Below the pieces are notes generated by a model that searched no databases, had not been told where the DNA came from, and saw only the letters and a list, made by a program, of their open reading frames with translations. Position numbers and translations under genes: made by a program. A stretch of 64,000 nucleotides of DNA from Monodelphis domestica (Eukaryota > Chordata > Mammalia > Didelphimorphia > Didelphidae), in assembly GCF_027887165.1 (NCBI RefSeq), contig NC_077227.1, forward strand, positions 439,075,612-439,139,611, in the 5' to 3' direction. Positions 12,201 to 19,730 of this stretch are shown in pieces. How positions within the stretch are numbered: position 1 is the stretch's first letter; every line of letters begins with the position of its first letter.

Positions 12201-13073
12201 TTGGATCTTGTTCCCCACAGATAAGCTCACGGAAGCTTGGATCTTCTTCTTCACAGATGAGATCAATGGGATTTGGGTCTTCTTCCTCACAAATGAAGTC
12301 ATCCTCCTCATCGGGGTGAAGAATTTCTTCTTCACAGATAAGATCAACATTTGGGTCTTCTTCCTCACAGATAAGGTCATCTGGATTTGGGTCTTCTTCC
12401 TCACAAATAAGCTCATCTGCATGGGGATCTTCCTCATCACAGATTAGCTCCTCAGGACTGGCCTCCTCTTCATCACACATAAGCTCATCAGGGCTGGGGT
12501 CTTCTTCACAGATCAGCTCATCAGCATTTGGGTCTTCTTCCTCACAGACTAGCTCATCTAAACTTGCTCCTTCCTCCTCACAGACAAGCTCATCTAAGCT
12601 TGCATCTTCCTCCTCACAGATAAGTTCATCTAAGCTTGCTCCTTCCTCCTCACAGACAAGCTCATCAGGGTTTGGATCTTCTTCCTCATAGATAACTTCA
12701 TCAAAACTTGGATCATCATCCCCATAGACAAGCTCATCAATACTTGGATCTTCCTCCCCATCGAAGAGCTCATCTGGGCTCGGCTCATGTGTCCCGTTCA
12801 TAGGCACGTCATGGCTTTGCTCATGAGTACCATTCATAAGCTCATCATGACTTGGCTCTTCCTTCCCATTCACAAGCTCATCAGGATTTGAATCTTCCTT
12901 CTCATCGACATGTTCTTCTTTCACATCCTGGGTAAATTCCTCCTTCTCCTGATATTCCTCGGAACCACTGCAAAATAAAGCCAATGGGGAGGGGGGTTAT
13001 TGGTAGGGGCTTTGCCCCTAAATCACCTTCTCTCTTACCCTGTCAGTGGAGATACTCACCTTTCTCTAGACAT
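3094..13073 (-). CDS. CCNE1: Cyclin E1 with an expanded LxCxE-repeat N-terminus (11 coding exons, 732 aa)
   Basis: G1/S cyclin; the partner of CDK2 in the nucleus, driving RB phosphorylation and S-phase entry. Coding pieces in transcript order: 13073-13060, 12967-11881, 11680-11612, 7161-7031, 6924-6789, 5428-5282, 4752-4657, 4370-4233, 4105-3994, 3890-3733, 3204-3094. All introns are GT-AG and the phases join without a stop. The start ATG (MSRE; human MPRE) follows an in-frame TGA in the same exon. Seen: RSRKRK nuclear signal (357-362), LTPDK N-terminal degron Thr402, cyclin box from about 435 with MRSIL (469-473), [14 protein letters not shown], and LTPPQS (Thr719/Ser723, matching human Thr380/Ser384, the FBW7 phosphodegron). 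Residues such as [20 protein letters not shown] and [10 protein letters not shown] match CCNE1 rather than CCNE2. Oddities: residues 30-333 are an acidic repeat absent from human, and the internal VDCLE is MGCFD. No transcript was available, so the splicing is predicted. Confidence 0.93.
3733..3890 (-). CDS. CCNE1: CCNE1 coding exon: C-terminal cyclin fold
   Basis: 158 nt, residues 645-696 plus the split Gly644. Acceptor CTTTCTAG, donor CTG|GTCAGT (one base off consensus). Encodes [18 protein letters not shown] and later [13 protein letters not shown], matching human [10 protein letters not shown] and HNIQTH. Confidence 0.95.
3994..4105 (-). CDS. CCNE1: CCNE1 coding exon carrying the degenerate VxCxE position
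   Basis: 112 nt, residues 607-643 plus split Gly644. Acceptor CTCTGTAG, donor CAG|GTAAGT. Encodes [17 protein letters not shown] then [16 protein letters not shown]. Human has VLDVDCLEFPYG here; the reported VxCxE motif (VDCLE) reads MGCFD, so both the Val and the Glu are changed. Confidence 0.95.
4233..4370 (-). CDS. CCNE1: CCNE1 coding exon: centrosome-targeting stretch
   Basis: 138 nt, residues 561-606. Acceptor TTCTAG, donor GAG|GTAAGT. Encodes [20 protein letters not shown] then [34 protein letters not shown] is identical to the human centrosomal localisation region. One extra Glu is present relative to human (LYEEVLMP against LHEVLLP). Confidence 0.96.
4657..4752 (-). CDS. CCNE1: CCNE1 coding exon: mid cyclin fold
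   Basis: 96 nt, residues 529-560. Acceptor CTTTCAG, donor AAG|GTAAGT. Encodes [18 protein letters not shown] then [14 protein letters not shown], close to human [18 protein letters not shown]. Confidence 0.96.
5282..5428 (-). CDS. CCNE1: CCNE1 coding exon: cyclin box core
   Basis: 147 nt, residues 480-528. Acceptor TTTTTTCAG, donor GAG|GTAAAA (weaker than consensus). Encodes [20 protein letters not shown] and RYMATQ, then [18 protein letters not shown], nearly identical to human cyclin E1. Confidence 0.96.
5826..6030 (+). repeat. MIR/THER1 SINE in an intron
   Basis: Reads atagtacagtagaaatatca through tgtatcctcatttgaaaaacaggg to ggttgttgtgaggagtttatga, the standard MIR order. Inserted antisense to the cyclin gene. 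Confidence 0.75.
6789..6924 (-). CDS. CCNE1: CCNE1 coding exon: start of cyclin box with MRSIL hydrophobic patch
   Basis: 136 nt, residues 435-479 plus split Gly434. Acceptor TTTATAG, donor GAG|GTGAGT. Encodes [15 protein letters not shown] through [13 protein letters not shown]. The MRSIL patch (human MRAIL) is the surface that binds RxL docking motifs in CDK substrates and in CIP/KIP inhibitors. Confidence 0.96.
7031..7161 (-). CDS. CCNE1: CCNE1 coding exon: N-terminal Thr-Pro degron
   Basis: 131 nt, residues 391-433 plus split Gly434. Acceptor CTTGAACAG, donor GG|GTAAGT. Encodes [19 protein letters not shown] and ends [13 protein letters not shown] aligns with human IPTPDK, the weaker Thr62 degron; PLPLLGW aligns with PLPVLSW. 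The 30 residues between are poorly conserved. Confidence 0.9.
7359..7545. mobile_element. hAT-type MITE with perfect 8-bp target duplication
   Basis: 187 bp bounded by imperfect terminal inverted repeats (GAGGGATTTTTAACC and the reverse of tattaagaacccctt). It is flanked on both sides by GTCTAGAT (7351-7358 and 7546-7553), the nTCTAGAn target typical of Charlie-like hAT elements. Further copies of the family are at 47281-47478 and, as a fragment, at 18886-18955. Confidence 0.8.
11175..11360 (+). repeat. MIR/THER1 fragment
   Basis: Contains aaatcattttacttctctaggactcagttttctctccagtaaaggg, a decayed MIR central-to-3' section. Confidence 0.6.
11612..11680 (-). CDS. CCNE1: CCNE1 coding exon, 23 codons
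   Basis: Residues 368-390, [16 protein letters not shown] then RTAVRIP. Acceptor GGATTTAG, donor CCG|GTAAGC. It directly continues the [11 protein letters not shown] end of the previous exon, as human RSRKRKANVTV continues into FLQDPDEEMAK, fixing both orthology and frame. Confidence 0.92.
11881..12967 (-). CDS. CCNE1: CCNE1 giant repeat exon (362 codons) with an LxCxE array
   Basis: 1087 nt with acceptor CTTTATTTTGCAG and donor GTG|GTGAGT. It begins [11 protein letters not shown] and ends with the nuclear signal [13 protein letters not shown] (human SARSRKRKANVTV). Between lie tandem 12-residue acidic units, consensus [12 protein letters not shown], from residue 30 to about 333. Early units read DELVNGKE or DELFDGEE, the core units carry LICEE/LVCEE, and the last units shrink to 8 residues (DPKPDGRE). 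The whole exon is open in the frame set by both neighbours and indels between units are multiples of three, which argues for selection on the protein. Human has about 22 residues here. Confidence 0.93.
11985..12894 (-). repeat. CCNE1: Coding minisatellite, 36-bp unit (12 codons), about 25 units
   Basis: On the minus strand the unit is roughly GATCCAAATCCTGATGAG followed by CTTATCTGTGAGGAAGAA. There are full 12-codon units, two 11-codon units, one 15-codon unit and several 8-codon units. Adjacent core units are the most alike (GASLDEL.CEEE occurs twice and DASLDEL.CEEE once), a pattern expected from unequal exchange. Likely length-polymorphic. Confidence 0.92.
12211..12660 (-). other. CCNE1: Array of 12 LxCxE pocket-protein docking motifs
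   Basis: Leu positions 108, 120, 132, 144, 156, 167, 179, 191, 203, 214, 241 and 253 of the predicted protein each begin a perfect LxCxE (LVCEE, LICEE, LMCDE, LICDE or LICGE); residue 229 begins FICEE. Each is preceded by Asp/Glu and followed by acidic residues, as in papillomavirus E7 (DLYCYE) and other high-affinity RB ligands. Binding to RB, p107 or p130 is inferred from the motif. Confidence 0.85.
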
Positions 13074-13103
13074 GATGGCAGATCTGGGGTTAAGACCTCA
13101 GTT
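13060..13103 (-). CDS. CCNE1: CCNE1 exon 2 with the start codon
   Basis: 44-nt exon; a strong acceptor (TCTTTCTGTCCCTCTAG) precedes it and donor AG|GTGAGT follows. A 30-nt leader with an in-frame TGA precedes ATG at 13073-13071 in the context GCCATCATG, closely matching the human CCCATCATG. Only MSRE and two bases of Ser5 are coded here. The in-frame stop excludes a longer N-terminus in this frame. Confidence 0.88.
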
Positions 13104-13624
13104 CTAGAGGGACAGAAAGAGAAAAGATTAAAAGGACTAAGTTTCTGTCGAGCAACAGCAATCTCCCCAGCAGCTGTCTAATTCCCAAAAGAACACCTCC
13201 CTCTCCCTCTTTACTCCTTCCTTCCCAAGCCCCCGGCGGCAAATGGTAGTTTGGAAAGAAAGAGATGTCACAGATCTTGATGGTCAATCTCCAAGTGACG
13301 ACCCACCTAGTCACTGCAATGAGACTCTGACCTCCCTCAGCCCTCAGAGAACAGCGGTACTCGGGGTGCACTGATCTTTTAAACTCAAGTGCAACCCGGG
13401 GCACCAGACCTGCCTCTGCGGGCTTATGTGCAAAGTCGGGGGAAGGGGAGGGAAGGGTCACCTCCGCTCCCTCTCGGCGTGCCTCCTGTCAAACTATAGG
13501 GCGAGAGAAACTAAGCAGCTTTACTAAGAGCGAACCCCAAGTCCCGAGCAGCAGTGGTGGAGGCCCCAGCGGTGGCTACTACCACATCCTCGGGTAATCC
13601 CGGGGTCCGCCGAATCCCGACTCA

Positions 13625-13676
13625 CCTCCGTTTCTCTTTCCTTACCTCTGCCTCCGTTTCTCTTTCCTTACCTCTG
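13625..13676 (-). repeat. Perfect 26-bp tandem duplication, each copy with a splice donor
   Basis: Two identical 26-base copies (13625-13650 and 13651-13676). On the minus strand each contains CAGAG|GTAAGG (exon ends at 13672 and 13646), and a third donor GGAG|GTGAGT follows (end 13626). They could serve an alternative CCNE1 first exon with heterogeneous 3' ends. Confidence 0.85.
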
Positions 13677-14202
13677 CCGCTGCTCTTTCTGGCAGGCGGC
13701 CACGCAGCTGGAATCCAGGTGGCAGAGGCAATGACAGAGCAAGGAAGGAGTTTAGGCAGGGATAGTCTCGTGAACCCGCTGGGCTACGGGCAGCACGTAC
13801 GGCGGACCCCACCGCGGACCCTCCTAGGCAAACCAGCAAGCAAGCAAGCTAGCGGACAGCGTGCCCTCCTCTGTCTCTACCTTTCCATCGGGCCAGAACC
13901 CATCTCCCACCCGCTTGCTCCCGCTCTGCTGGCTAGCTCGCTGCCCGCTTGCCGCTTGCTGGCTTGCTGGCTGGCGGGGCTGGCCCGCCCGCCCTCAGGG
14001 GCGGTGTTTGCGGCTCCCACTCCCCGCCCTCCTCCACCGATCTCCTGCCTCTGCCTGCAGCTCCTCCTGCCACGCCACACCGTTCGGAGTGTGGCCCTTG
14101 CTGGCTCTACCAGCTGGTTCTGACCCGCGGGAGCCGAAGGACGTGGAGCTCCGCTGACCCCAGCTGCAGTCACTGGGTTGGAAGGATGAGGATGCGAGTA
14201 CC

Positions 14203-14315
14203 CGGCTGCAAGGACCCGGCTGCGAGGACCCGGCTGCAAAGATAGGCTGCAGGGTCTTGGCTGCAGGGACTTGGCCGCAGGGATTTGGATGCAGAGATGC
14301 GGCTGCGGCTGCGGT
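14203..14315. repeat. GC-rich minisatellite, about 14-15 bp unit
   Basis: About eight degenerate units on the pattern GGCTGCAAGGACCC, GGCTGCAGGGTCTT, GGCTGCAGGGACTT, GGCCGCAGGGATTT. Lies in the CpG island between the two candidate first-exon donors. Confidence 0.85.
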
Positions 14316-14470
14316 GAAGACTCCTTTGCGAGAGCTTGGCTGTTATCCGGGATCGCCTGTGGAACTCACCTGCTGTGGCAATGGGATGCCCACTATGCCC
14401 GCCTCCCTCCTACTGCTCTCCCTCGCGAGCCCCAGGTGCATCCTTACCCTCAGCGGACGGCGGCTGGTGA

Positions 14471-14515
<45 letters not shown>
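14471..14515. repeat. CAG/CTG trinucleotide repeat (4 CAG, CAA, 10 CAG)
   Basis: Fifteen consecutive triplets with a single CAA interruption. On the cyclin strand it reads CTG and falls inside the predicted 5'UTR exon. Potentially length-variable. Confidence 0.97.
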
Positions 14516-14516
<1 letters not shown>

Positions 14517-14660
14517 CGCTGGCGGTGGAGGCGGAGGCGGTGGAGGCTGTGGCAGTGGAGCGGGAGGAGCTGGTGGGGGTGGTGGAGGCAGCGGCTGGGG
14601 TGGTGGAGGCGGCAGTGGCGGCAGCGGTGGCGGAGCTGGGGGCTGCTGGTGGATGCCCGC
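14516..14660. repeat. GGN/CCN triplet-rich stretch
   Basis: Long run of GGC/GGT/GGA triplets on the plus strand (CCN on the cyclin strand). It resembles the CCG-rich 5'UTR of CCNE1 in human. The poly-Pro/poly-Gly frames it creates lack ATG starts in the relevant frames and are not treated as genes. Confidence 0.85.
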
Positions 14661-14812
14661 AGGCGGCAGCTGGTGATCGGGGTTGGCCGAGGGAGGCAGG
14701 GTGAAGAGGAGGAGAGGCAAAGGCCTGAGGCGAAGAAGGAAGAGGCCAGAGGAGGCGAAGTTCGGAGCTCCTGGGCAGCTCTGGTGGGATGTGCAGGGCG
14801 CAGCTACCTTCC

Positions 14813-14818
14813 TTTATA
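14813..14818 (-). promoter_or_regulatory. CCNE1: TATA box on the cyclin strand
   Basis: Minus-strand GGGTATAAAGGAAGG inside the GC-rich island, directed toward CCNE1. It predicts a start site near 14788. TATA boxes are uncommon in CpG islands, so one in the right strand and place is meaningful. Confidence 0.55.
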
Positions 14819-15299
14819 CCCTGGCTGCCCGCGCCCCCCTCCAGCGGGACATTAAAAAAATATCTAAGGCGCGCAGTGGCCCCCCCACCCCACCCCCTCA
14901 TTTCTTCCCCTCCCCTCCCCCCACCTCACTCCCCTAATCCCCCCTCCCCCAAGTCTAGCCAGACCCAGTCTCAGTGCTTGAGTCGGGTCAAGGCCAGCTC
15001 TTTCTGCCTGGGTGTCGAGCTCTGGGGGTAGGGGGCATGGGGCCAGCAGCTCCGGATGAGAATCTACCCGCCCCCCCCCACGACCCCCTACAGTGCACAG
15101 GGAGCATGCGTACTGAAGTGCAGCTGCCTGGAGAAGGCGGGGTGGGGCCTCCTGGTGCTCAGGGAGAGAGAAGGGAGGGGGTGCTTGGAACTCCAGGGCG
15201 GGGGAAGGGAGGCGGGGCTCCTCCTTGCACCGCTGTTCTCTCTCAACAGCCAGAGCCGAAAAAAAAAAAAATAACCCTGCGTGGTCGCCTCCAGATCCA

Positions 15300-18200
15300 T
15301 GTAAAAACAAGGGGACGATTGTGATAACCCTTTTAGAGGGAGAGGAAATGAGTATAGGGGCCCCAGACTGAAGGCTTCATTCTACCCTCAGACTTAGGGA
15401 ATGGTTTCGTGAGATGAGGTGAACTTTGAAGGTGGGGAAGCATTACTGCTCTGTGGTCTTCTCAATCACCTCTGCGGGTTGTATTTAGCGTCTTTCTTCA
15501 TGTGAGTTTGAGGGGGGGGCATGTCTCGACCACTTTTTTTTCCCAAGGCCATGCTTGCCTGTCCCAAATCTTTCTGTTCTCCCTTTGCCCCTGTGGTAAT
15601 ATGCTCTGGGTAGGATAACACTATGTTTACCTTGCTCCGCAGGACCCTGTGTCATTTTTCCTTCTGCTCCCCGTTCCCCCGAAACCTCTGATTCCAAGTT
15701 GGGAGACTTTTTCCAACCCAAGTTGAATTCTCCGGCCCTGGAGGCCCCTTGGTACTTACTAGCTGTACCAGACATTCTGGCCCCTGGTTTCATTCAACTT
15801 AGCACTTCGTTGCACATGGCCTTGTGGTGATATCTGGCATGGCTGTAAATCGTGGTTCCTCCACAAAAAAAGTAGGTAAGCTCAAGTCATTATTTATAAA
15901 TAGTTCTTTTCCTGGGTCCCTTAACAACATGCCGCAGCTATATTTTCTGACCCAAAATTGGGAAATGTGGTCTGATAAAGGATATTTCTTTGGTAAAATT
16001 TCCTTCGTTAAAAAGTACACTTTCTTATTTTGAAATGGAGACAGCCCTGAAAAATCCCAGGGATAGAATCTCTACTCACAAACTCAACTCTAGGAGGTGT
16101 AGTAGGGACTTGATCGTATTTGTGGAATGAATGGGAACAAATGAGTGAATGAATGAAGACTTGGGCTGTTTCAGTGGAAAGAGTAATGGATTTGGAGTTT
16201 GAGGGCTTGATTCATTATCAAACACTACTGCTTACCATTAAGGTGGCAAATCACTGGTCTCTGTGCCTTAGTTTTATTATCTATCAGTCTCTGGTGTGGA
16301 CTATACAGAGACCAAGATTTAAGTGACATCCAGTATTTCTTCAAATGGTTAAGGAAGGCAGAATGCTGTGAGTGAAGGATTCTTCCAATTAATGATAAAT
16401 ATGGTAGTCTCCGTGGTGCCTAGGGTGAGAAGGATTTTACAAGATGATTATTAGGCTCTGGTGTGGTTGGGTAAAAGAGAGGGAGGGAGGAACCTGAAGT
16501 TGATTGTGCAGGAGAAAGCATATTGCCCTGAGTTAAGAGAATAGGCTTTTCATTCAAATCTTCCTCTTACTGACTCTCATTTAAGGCTTTCAAGTCCCTT
16601 AACCTCTCTGGGTCTCAAGTCCAGATCTGTTAAATGGAAAGGGGAGTGGAGTCAACTAGATGATTCAAAGTGCCTTTCCAACTCTTTTCTCCCTCCTTTC
16701 AACTCATAACATTCACTGTTTCTAAGTTCATTTTGCAAAGCAAGGATTCAAATTAGTTCAACAAACATTTATTTATTTGGTAGTATATAAGCATCCATCA
16801 TGTGCAAAATTCTGCTGGAGAGATGCAATATAAAATAAGACATGTCTACTGGCCTCAAAAAGCTTACAGTTTAGTGCTCATTTAGGAAAACCAAACCTGG
16901 GTTAATCCCTTAGTTTTCTGTTTTCCTACATCCTTTCCTAGCCCATTCTACAATGAAGCTTAGGAAATAACATTATGGGGATTTTAGGGAATAATACTTG
17001 TTTAGAGTAGAACAAGTTTAGACACAGGCATGGGAAATGGGAGGAGAAGACAGGTAAGGGCCAAATCTGAGGAGGGCTGTGAACCAATTTTCCTCTAGGC
17101 AGAGGGGCCTCTCTGCCCCTGGAGGGGGAACTCCCTGGGAAAAAAGCAGCCTTCCCAGAACACACCACCACCACACCTAATCCTCCTTTACAGATGTACC
17201 AATTCTCCTTCCTCTTGGGAGATATGCAAGTAATGAGACAAGGCAAGCATTTTGAAGGTTTACTTTCTCCCTGATAGTCCATGAAGTTTGGGCAGCTGTG
17301 TGCACAACTGGACTCTGCTGTCACTGAAGCAGCCTCTGTCTGTCTGCAGTTGGTATTGATTGCACTCCAAGGAAGTGAGCTTTTCTTTATCCTTGGGTCT
17401 CAGCTTTCAGTTTAGGGATTATCTAGGCCCAGGGTTTCTCCTTCCTGCCAGACATTTGGATGTTTCAAGGCTTCCTTGTTAGTACCTTAACTCATGGTTG
17501 TTGAATGAGTGAATTGGTCATTTGTTAACAGGTTTTGGGGAGTAAGAATGATAGTAAAGCAGATTGAAAACTATTGCCTGAGCCAGGACAGGGCAACCTG
17601 TATCACAGTTGCCACTGAATGTAGCCTGAGGAAACTTCTGTGGATGACACTTCCATCTCAACCATATCCTTTCTACCTTTCAAAACTCAGTCCAAGTGGT
17701 CCCCTCTTCATGTGGTAAAAGGTTCCAAAACACCAATCTTGAAAGTTTCAGAACCATCCTCAGGCAGAAGTGTGAAGTAGTGAGTCACCTTAATATCTCT
17801 ACTTGAGAACCTCTACAACAGGCATGCCCTCTCCTGTACCATCCCAAACTCTATACTTGACCCCCCCCCATTCTACATCTTCTTTCCCCCCTTAAAATCA
17901 ATATACTTTTGCCTCTTTTCTTGAAGGGTGTTGTTCTTCATTCATTGTCCAACTTACTGTTTTCACTAAATCTTTGAAAAATTTTGTTCTCATCTAATTC
18001 TTGAATTGTAGAACTATAGAATGGTAGTCCAGGCAGAGAAAGTATTAATTTTCCAGATGAGGAAGCAGAATCCCATAGAGATGTAATGATTTGCCCAAAA
18101 GGCAACTTTTCCCCCCTTGCAAAAAATGTTCTTTGTAATGTAGGGCTCTTCTTCTTATGACTCTCTCTCTCTTTTATAAAAATTGTGAATCAATCTGAAA

Positions 18201-18500
18201 TTGACATTGGTTCTTTTGTATTTCCATTTTCAGTTATGTTCAATTATATCCATATTTTTAATATTTTATTATATTGCCCTTTCACTTAATAGATATTTCT
18301 TAAATGCTTCACATCTTGACTGAAAAGAGGTGAATCTCTCTAGACAGGGACATTTAAATAGTACTATGTATATAACAGGTCAATCTGAAGGATATTGGGG
18401 GGGACCAGTTTGTCTCCCACACTTTCCAATTTGATTCTCTGAGATTTAACTATAAGCAATAAGACTGATTTTTAAAATGATATAAACTTTGGATATCCAA
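15300..18500. other. Intergenic DNA upstream of CCNE1, no gene seen
   Basis: Contains MIR pieces in sense at about 16150-16330 and 16500-16690, an antisense L2 3' end at about 16745-16880, and an antisense MIR tail at about 18000-18110. The open frames are short and show no family resemblance. Confidence 0.7.
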
Positions 18501-18885
18501 AGAGTGTTGCCTCTAATCCTGTGTGCCTTTCTCCCATCTGTCCCCTTCAATCAATCAACAAATATTTATTGATGCCTATTCTATGTCCCCCTCCCTGCAG
18601 TTCTAAATGTCAAAATGCTATTCATTCTTCAAAACCCAGCACATATCCCACCTCTTATGTGAAGCTTTGCCAGCCCACAGGCATCTGCCCTTTTCTGAAC
18701 TTCTATAGCACTTGTGTGCCATGTAGAATTATCACAGACACAGAACAGGGGTTCATAACAGGGTCTATTAACTAGCCTTTTAATATATATATACATATAT
18801 ATATGTATTTATTTATTCCAATATAATTGGTTTCTATACATAATCCTCTGTGTTTTATTTTATGCATTTAAAAACATCCTGAGAT

Positions 18886-18955
18886 CTGGATCCATAGGCT
18901 TTACCAGATTGCCAAAGAGGTCCATGACACAAAAAAGATTAAAGAATCTCTGGTT
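18886..18955 (-). repeat. Fragment of the hAT MITE family
   Basis: Its reverse complement reads ttaatcttttttgtgtcatggacctctttggcaatctgg, the left part of the same family as 7359-7545. Confidence 0.5.
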
Positions 18956-19440
18956 TAAAGGACTTCAAAGGCTATCCAACCAGTAGCTGGACAAAAATTA
19001 TCTCTATAGTTTAGCCAGAAAGTGGTCAAGACCTTGCTTGAAAGACTTTTACTGAGATAGATGGCACTCCCTCCTCTCCAACCCTGGTCACCACCCCACT
19101 CCCCTTCCCCTTCTCCTGCCTACTGTGTCCCCAGAAGCCTATTCCACTTTTGGATAGCTCTAATTGTTGGGAAGCTTTTCCTTACATCAAACCTAAATCT
19201 ACTTCTATGTTAACTTCCAGTCATTCTTCCTAAGTCTGTCCTTTGGTGCCAGGCAGAACAAGTCTAATCCCCTCAACCACATGACTGCCCTTCAGATACT
19301 TGAAGGTAGCTATCATGTTTCCCCTAAGTTTTCTGTCCTCTAAACTAAACATCAGCAGTTCCTTCAATAGATCCTGATATAGCATGATCTCATGGCCCTT
19401 TACCATCCCTGTAACTCACTGGACATTCATAGTATTCTGT
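18956..19440 (-). repeat. L3/CR1-like LINE, antisense
   Basis: Phrases such as cctattccacttttggatagctctaattgttgggaagc and tcagatacttgaaggtagctatcatgtttcccctaag are the antisense of a CR1/L3 3' region. Decayed. Confidence 0.6.
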
Positions 19441-19454
19441 CTTTTCCTTTTGTT

Positions 19455-19645
19455 TGTCCACACATCTAGCATTTATATAGCACTTTAAGGTTTACAAAGT
19501 ACTTCCCATTGACTATCTCATTTGATCTTCATGGCAACTTTGTCAGGTAGGTGCTGTTATTCTCCATTTTACAGATAAGGAAACTGAAGCTGAGAAAAGT
19601 TTAGTGACTTATAATTGGTAGCAAAGCTAATAAGTATCTAAGATT
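19455..19645 (-). repeat. MIR SINE, antisense
   Basis: Reads tttacaaagtacttcccattgac, gatcttcatggcaact, ttttacagataaggaaactgaagc: the standard inverted MIR order. Confidence 0.8.
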
Positions 19646-19730
19646 CCCCTGCTGTGATGTAAGCTTCTTGAAACCAAAGATTATTCATCTCTCTTTTCCT
19701 AAAAGTATTCAGCATAATAAGGTGCTGACC

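Larger units (their letters stand above)
14370..14788 (-). other. CCNE1: Predicted CCNE1 5' untranslated exon 1
   Basis: Runs from the TATA-predicted start to a consensus donor CAG|GTGAGT (GT at 14369-14368); an alternative donor AGG|GTAAGG lies at 14447-14446. The exon would contain CCN-rich and CTG repeats; the human CCNE1 first exon is likewise rich in CCG repeats just before the ATG exon. Boundaries are inferred. Another possible exon-1 end lies at 13672-13626. Confidence 0.45.
13200..15300. promoter_or_regulatory. CCNE1: CCNE1 CpG-island promoter region
   Basis: A sharp rise in G+C and CpG against the AT-rich surroundings. It includes GC boxes (GGGGCGG at 13998-14004; GGCGGGG near 15136 and 15210) and an E2F-like TTTGCCGC on the minus strand (13243-13236). 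CCNE1 is a known E2F/Sp1-driven gene. No canonical TTTCCCGC site was found. Confidence 0.8.

Noticed and set aside
11828-12319. Plus-strand and alternate minus-strand frames across the repeat exon
   Set aside because: Periodic shadows of the 36-bp unit. Only the minus frame starting GSEEYQ joins conserved cyclin E1 exons on both sides.
12211-12660. Repeated TGTGAG as splice donors that would remove the array
   Set aside because: Each has CT rather than AG before GT and poor +5/+6 match, so they score low by eye; RNA would settle it.
11985-12894. CRISPR-like appearance of regular 36-bp repeats
   Set aside because: No distinct spacers; the repeats are contiguous, diverged and coding, in a vertebrate gene.
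12968-12984. A start for the repeat protein directly upstream of the exon
   Set aside because: There is only TTG there, and it lies in the acceptor tract TTTATTTTGCAG. The ATG in exon 2 with its conserved MSRE and upstream stop is better.
3094-13073. A processed pseudogene of cyclin E
   Set aside because: All introns are present with GT-AG ends, frames are intact and the promoter and 3'UTR signals are in place.
14257-14676. Poly-Gly/poly-Ala open frame on the plus strand
   Set aside because: A by-product of the GGN and CAG triplets; no splice context or family match.
14343-14720. Open frame rich in proline and alanine on the minus strand in the promoter
   Set aside because: It opens at TTG, not ATG, and arises from CCN and CTG triplets in a leader or promoter. 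If spliced at the consensus donor it would reach the TGA in exon 2.
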